From: Myxococcales bacterium
Lineage (GTDB): Bacteria > Myxococcota > B64-G9
Direction: 5' to 3'
NCBI GenBank assembly: GCA_012798435.1
Contig: JAAZNF010000043.1
Location: 16,016 to 80,015, forward strand
DNA length: 64,000 nucleotides
The position numbers and the translations under genes are program-made. Below, one piece after another: positions 61,969-64,000 of the stretch (position 1 is the first letter of the stretch; each line of letters opens with the position of its first letter). The notes beneath the pieces were generated by a model. The model was not told where the DNA came from and made no database searches. It saw only the letters and a program-made list of their open reading frames with translations.

Positions 61969-62991
61969 ATGGACCATACGATGACTCGCCGCAAGAGCCG
62001 CCTCACCATGCTCCTGGCGCTCGCCTGGCTCGCCGGGGGCTGCCAGCGGGACGGGGCCTCCGCCATGACCGAGGCCGCGCCCGGCGCCGCCCTTGTCGAG
62101 CTTCCCCGCGACGACGGCCCCCACGAATTTTCGCTGCTCGAGTGGTGGTTCTGGGCAGGCCTGCTGCACACGGAGGACGGCCGCTCGTTCGGCTTTCACC
62201 TGGTGTTCTTCGAGGCGCGCGTGCTGGGCGTGCCCTTCCGGGTGAGCCACTTCGCCGTCGCCGACCCGCGGGCGGAGCGCTTTCGTTTCCGCGTCGAGCG
62301 GGAGCGGGTTCCGCCCGCCGGCCCCCGGCCGGGCATCGAGCTTTTCCACGCCGGTCTTTCGGCCCGAGTGGCGGACGGCCGGCACCGCCTGAGCGGACAG
62401 GTCGAGGAGTATGGGCTCACGCTCGAGCTCGAGGAGAAGAAGCCGCCGGCGCTGCACCACGATCGGGGCCACCTCGAGTACGCCTTCGGCGGCCACACCT
62501 TCTACTATTCGCGCTCGAGATTAGAAGCGCGCGGCGTGCTGCGCCTCGGCGAGCGGGAGCTTCCGGTCACCGGCCGCGCCTGGTTCGACCACCAGTGGGG
62601 GGACATGGGCACGGTCTTCGAGCAGGGCTGGGACTGGTTCGCGCTCCAGCTCGACGACGGGCGCGACATCATGGCCTTTCGCATGCGCGTCCTGGGTGAG
62701 GAGCGGCTGCGCGGCGGGACGCTCGTCCCCAGGGAGGGGCCTCCCGTGCCTCTCGCGCCATCCGAGGTGGTCATCGAGCCGGAGGAAAGCTGGAGGAGCC
62801 CGCACACGGGCTGTGTCTACCCGCGGCGCTGGCGCGTCAAGATCCGGGGCGAGGAGTTCGTGCTCGATCCGGTCCTCGAGGATCAGGAGATCCCGACCAG
62901 CGTGCCGGTGTACTGGGAGGGCCTGGCCACAGCGAGCGGCGCCGGCACCGGACATGCCTTCATCGAGCTCAACGGCTATTGCCGCCGGTGA
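61969..62991 (+). CDS. CrtC/AttH-like lipoprotein (predicted lipocalin-fold hydrolase)
   Basis: About 340 residues. Lipoprotein signal (LALAWLAGGC). The mature chain shows the AttH/CrtC pattern: HEFSLLEWWFWAGLL, SHFAVADPRAERFRF, GHLEYAFGGHTFYYS, GRAWFDHQWGDM and FALQLDDGRDIMAF. Related proteins include carotenoid 1,2-hydratase CrtC and secreted putative lipases; no carotenoid genes are adjacent, so the broader family name is safer. Start ATG 61969 or 61981; neither has a strong ribosome site. Confidence 0.85.
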   Translation: MDHTMTRRKSRLTMLLALAWLAGGCQRDGASAMTEAAPGAALVELPRDDGPHEFSLLEWWFWAGLLHTEDGRSFGFHLVFFEARVLGVPFRVSHFAVADPRAERFRFRVERERVPPAGPRPGIELFHAGLSARVADGRHRLSGQVEEYGLTLELEEKKPPALHHDRGHLEYAFGGHTFYYSRSRLEARGVLRLGERELPVTGRAWFDHQWGDMGTVFEQGWDWFALQLDDGRDIMAFRMRVLGEERLRGGTLVPREGPPVPLAPSEVVIEPEESWRSPHTGCVYPRRWRVKIRGEEFVLDPVLEDQEIPTSVPVYWEGLATASGAGTGHAFIELNGYCRR

Positions 62992-63001
62992 ATCCGAGTT
63001 G

Positions 63002-63039
63002 GCCTGGCCGCGCTTGCTCCGGTGGCATCGCGGCCAGGC
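63002..63039. repeat. Hairpin element D, copy 2
   Basis: GCCTGGCCGCG and CGCGGCCAGGC (11 bp, perfect) around a 16-nt loop. Its reverse complement shares the stem core and the ATGCC...GAGC.AG loop with the element at 17266-17305. It lies between convergent genes. Confidence 0.6.
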
Positions 63040-63067
63040 GACCGAGCTTCCATCCGAGCGATGGGCC

Positions 63068-63622
63068 TCAACGCCGCTCGTCGCTCTTCTGGATGTACTC
63101 GAGCAGGGTGGGCCGGTTGCGCAGCCGCGCGCGAGCCTCGCGGGCTCGTTTCAGGTTCACCCGGAAGTACACCCACAGGCGCACCAAGAACACGCTGGAC
63201 ACGATATACAAGAACTGCGCGGAAACCGGCTCGTTGAGCAGGGCGTAGGAGTTGACGTGCAGCGCCCCGCCGATGCCCATCCCCAGGCCTGCGCCGGTGA
63301 GGGTGCGGACCCAGTTCTTGCGCTCGGGCTTGCCGGACACGGTGGTGGTGGCCCAGTCGAGCACCGCCGGCAGCGGCAGGAGCATCAGGATCCCCCACTC
63401 GGCCCAGGCCGGCCAGCGGCCGGTGAGCTGGCCCACCACAAGCGTCAAGATCATGGCCGGGACGATCCCCAGGCAGCGCGCGCACAGCGCCACGTCCTGC
63501 CCCCCCACCCGGAAGCGGTAGCACAGGTGCCACCGATCCACCGTATGGTGCGACAGCAGCAGAGAGAAAAAGCTCTGCCGCTCCAGGTGGTAGGCTTCCG
63601 AAGGGTCGGCCACCGCCGTCAC
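63068..63622 (-). CDS. DUF2085 membrane protein
   Basis: A 184-residue membrane protein. An N-terminal soluble part contains the family's HxxxRWHLCYRFRVGG and CARC pair (ALCARCLGI), then hydrophobic helices at about 55-75, 82-98, 110-130 and 135-155 and a basic tail. DUF2085 proteins are predicted small membrane proteins with a conserved CxxC; role unknown. GTG start at 63622 overlaps the upstream HEAT gene stop by 4 bp. Confidence 0.8.
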   Translation of the reverse strand: MTAVADPSEAYHLERQSFFSLLLSHHTVDRWHLCYRFRVGGQDVALCARCLGIVPAMILTLVVGQLTGRWPAWAEWGILMLLPLPAVLDWATTTVSGKPERKNWVRTLTGAGLGMGIGGALHVNSYALLNEPVSAQFLYIVSSVFLVRLWVYFRVNLKRAREARARLRNRPTLLEYIQKSDERR

Positions 63623-64000
63623 CGTTCCAGTTCGGCGAGCGCGAACGAGGCGGCCTGGGCCGCCAGGCGGCAGCCGCCGGAGGCCACCGCGCGCAGCGCG
63701 TCCTTCACTGTCTGGTCCCCCACGCGGGAGAGCGCCCAGGCCGCGGCGGCCTGCACGCGGCAGTCGCGGTCGTTCTGCAGCGCGCCCAAAAGGTTCCCCA
63801 GCAGGCCCGGGAAACGTTTGCGCCCGATGGCCCACAGCGCCTCGCGCCGGACCTCCGCCTCGCCGTCGCTCAGCGCCGAAAGGAGCTGATTGGCGGTCGC
63901 GTCCGGCACGTCGCCCAGGGCGCGGGCCGCAGCGGCGCGCACCCGTGGGCTGGCGTCGCCGCTCAAGGCCGACGCCAGCGCGGCCGCCGCGCCGGGGCGG
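63619..64000 (-). CDS. HEAT-repeat protein, C-terminal part
   Basis: The frame is open to the window edge on the minus strand, so only the last 126 or so residues are visible. They contain four HEAT/PBS-lyase-like repeats (RVRAAAARALGDV, EVRREALWAIGRK, RVQAAAAWALSRVG). It may be a scaffold for the downstream DUF2085 membrane protein, whose gene it overlaps by 4 bp. Confidence 0.8.
   Translation of the reverse strand, partial: RPGAAAALASALSGDASPRVRAAAARALGDVPDATANQLLSALSDGEAEVRREALWAIGRKRFPGLLGNLLGALQNDRDCRVQAAAAWALSRVGDQTVKDALRAVASGGCRLAAQAASFALAELER

Overview
The window is GC-rich, densely coded DNA from what looks like an anaerobic or facultatively anaerobic member of the Myxococcota/former Deltaproteobacteria. 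The taxonomic inference rests on a subtilase ending in a MYXO-CTERM-like tail (Gly/Cys tract, one membrane helix, Arg cluster), many lipoproteins, zinc-ribbon/TPR and FHA proteins, and a large chemosensory operon. It is an inference; no rRNA or marker tree is available here.

Region 1 (about 0.4-14.4 kb, minus strand) is a complete [FeFe]-hydrogenase locus in two operons. Rex, a NuoE-like HydC, a HydB fused to a GltD/NfnB-like flavoprotein, the catalytic HydA, a CheY-like regulator, a histidine kinase carrying a ferredoxin plus H-cluster-like sensor domain, and a receiver-histidine kinase hybrid form one operon behind two abutting Rex-type operators. A second operon holds another receiver protein and the maturases HydG, HydF and HydE. 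Together they suggest NAD(P)H-linked H2 metabolism with its own redox repressor and phosphorelay.

Region 2 (14.6-25 kb) has a secreted subtilase, two membrane/exported unknowns, a pair of stand-alone E2-type acyltransferase domains, a zinc-ribbon/TPR membrane protein and a lipoprotein, followed by a repeat-rich gap. Region 3 (25-33.4 kb) contains an apparently complete inositol-phosphate branch: myo-inositol-1-phosphate synthase, an inositol-1-phosphate cytidylyltransferase, a CDP-alcohol phosphotransferase and a HAD phosphatase. These are the steps that make di-myo-inositol phosphate in hyperthermophiles, or that could feed an inositol lipid. IspD, a methyltransferase, a pseudouridine synthase and a 3-hydroxyacyl-CoA dehydrogenase/crotonase fusion lie around them.

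Region 4 (33.6-38 kb) is mainly exported or lipoprotein genes plus a TetR regulator. Region 5 (38-49.7 kb, minus) is one chemosensory operon: CheY, CheA, two CheW, a receptor, a HEAT-repeat protein, CheR, CheB, a GAF protein and a second CheY. Region 6 (50-64 kb) has a PP-loop tRNA-thiolation-like enzyme, FHA, an NtrC-type activator with a glycosyltransferase and an ACT protein, a CotH/DUF2490/glycoside-hydrolase-like set, a lipoprotein with a possible clan-CD protease site and two P domains, tRNA-Leu(CAA), a HIT protein, a CrtC/AttH-like lipoprotein, DUF2085 and the end of a HEAT protein.

Two non-coding themes recur. Several genes are preceded by TTGACA/G, a 17-18 nt spacer and a TAGC-type -10, which looks like the local vegetative promoter. 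Intergenic gaps also carry at least two hairpin families with 11-12 bp stems and 16-nt loops, and several longer dispersed repeats.
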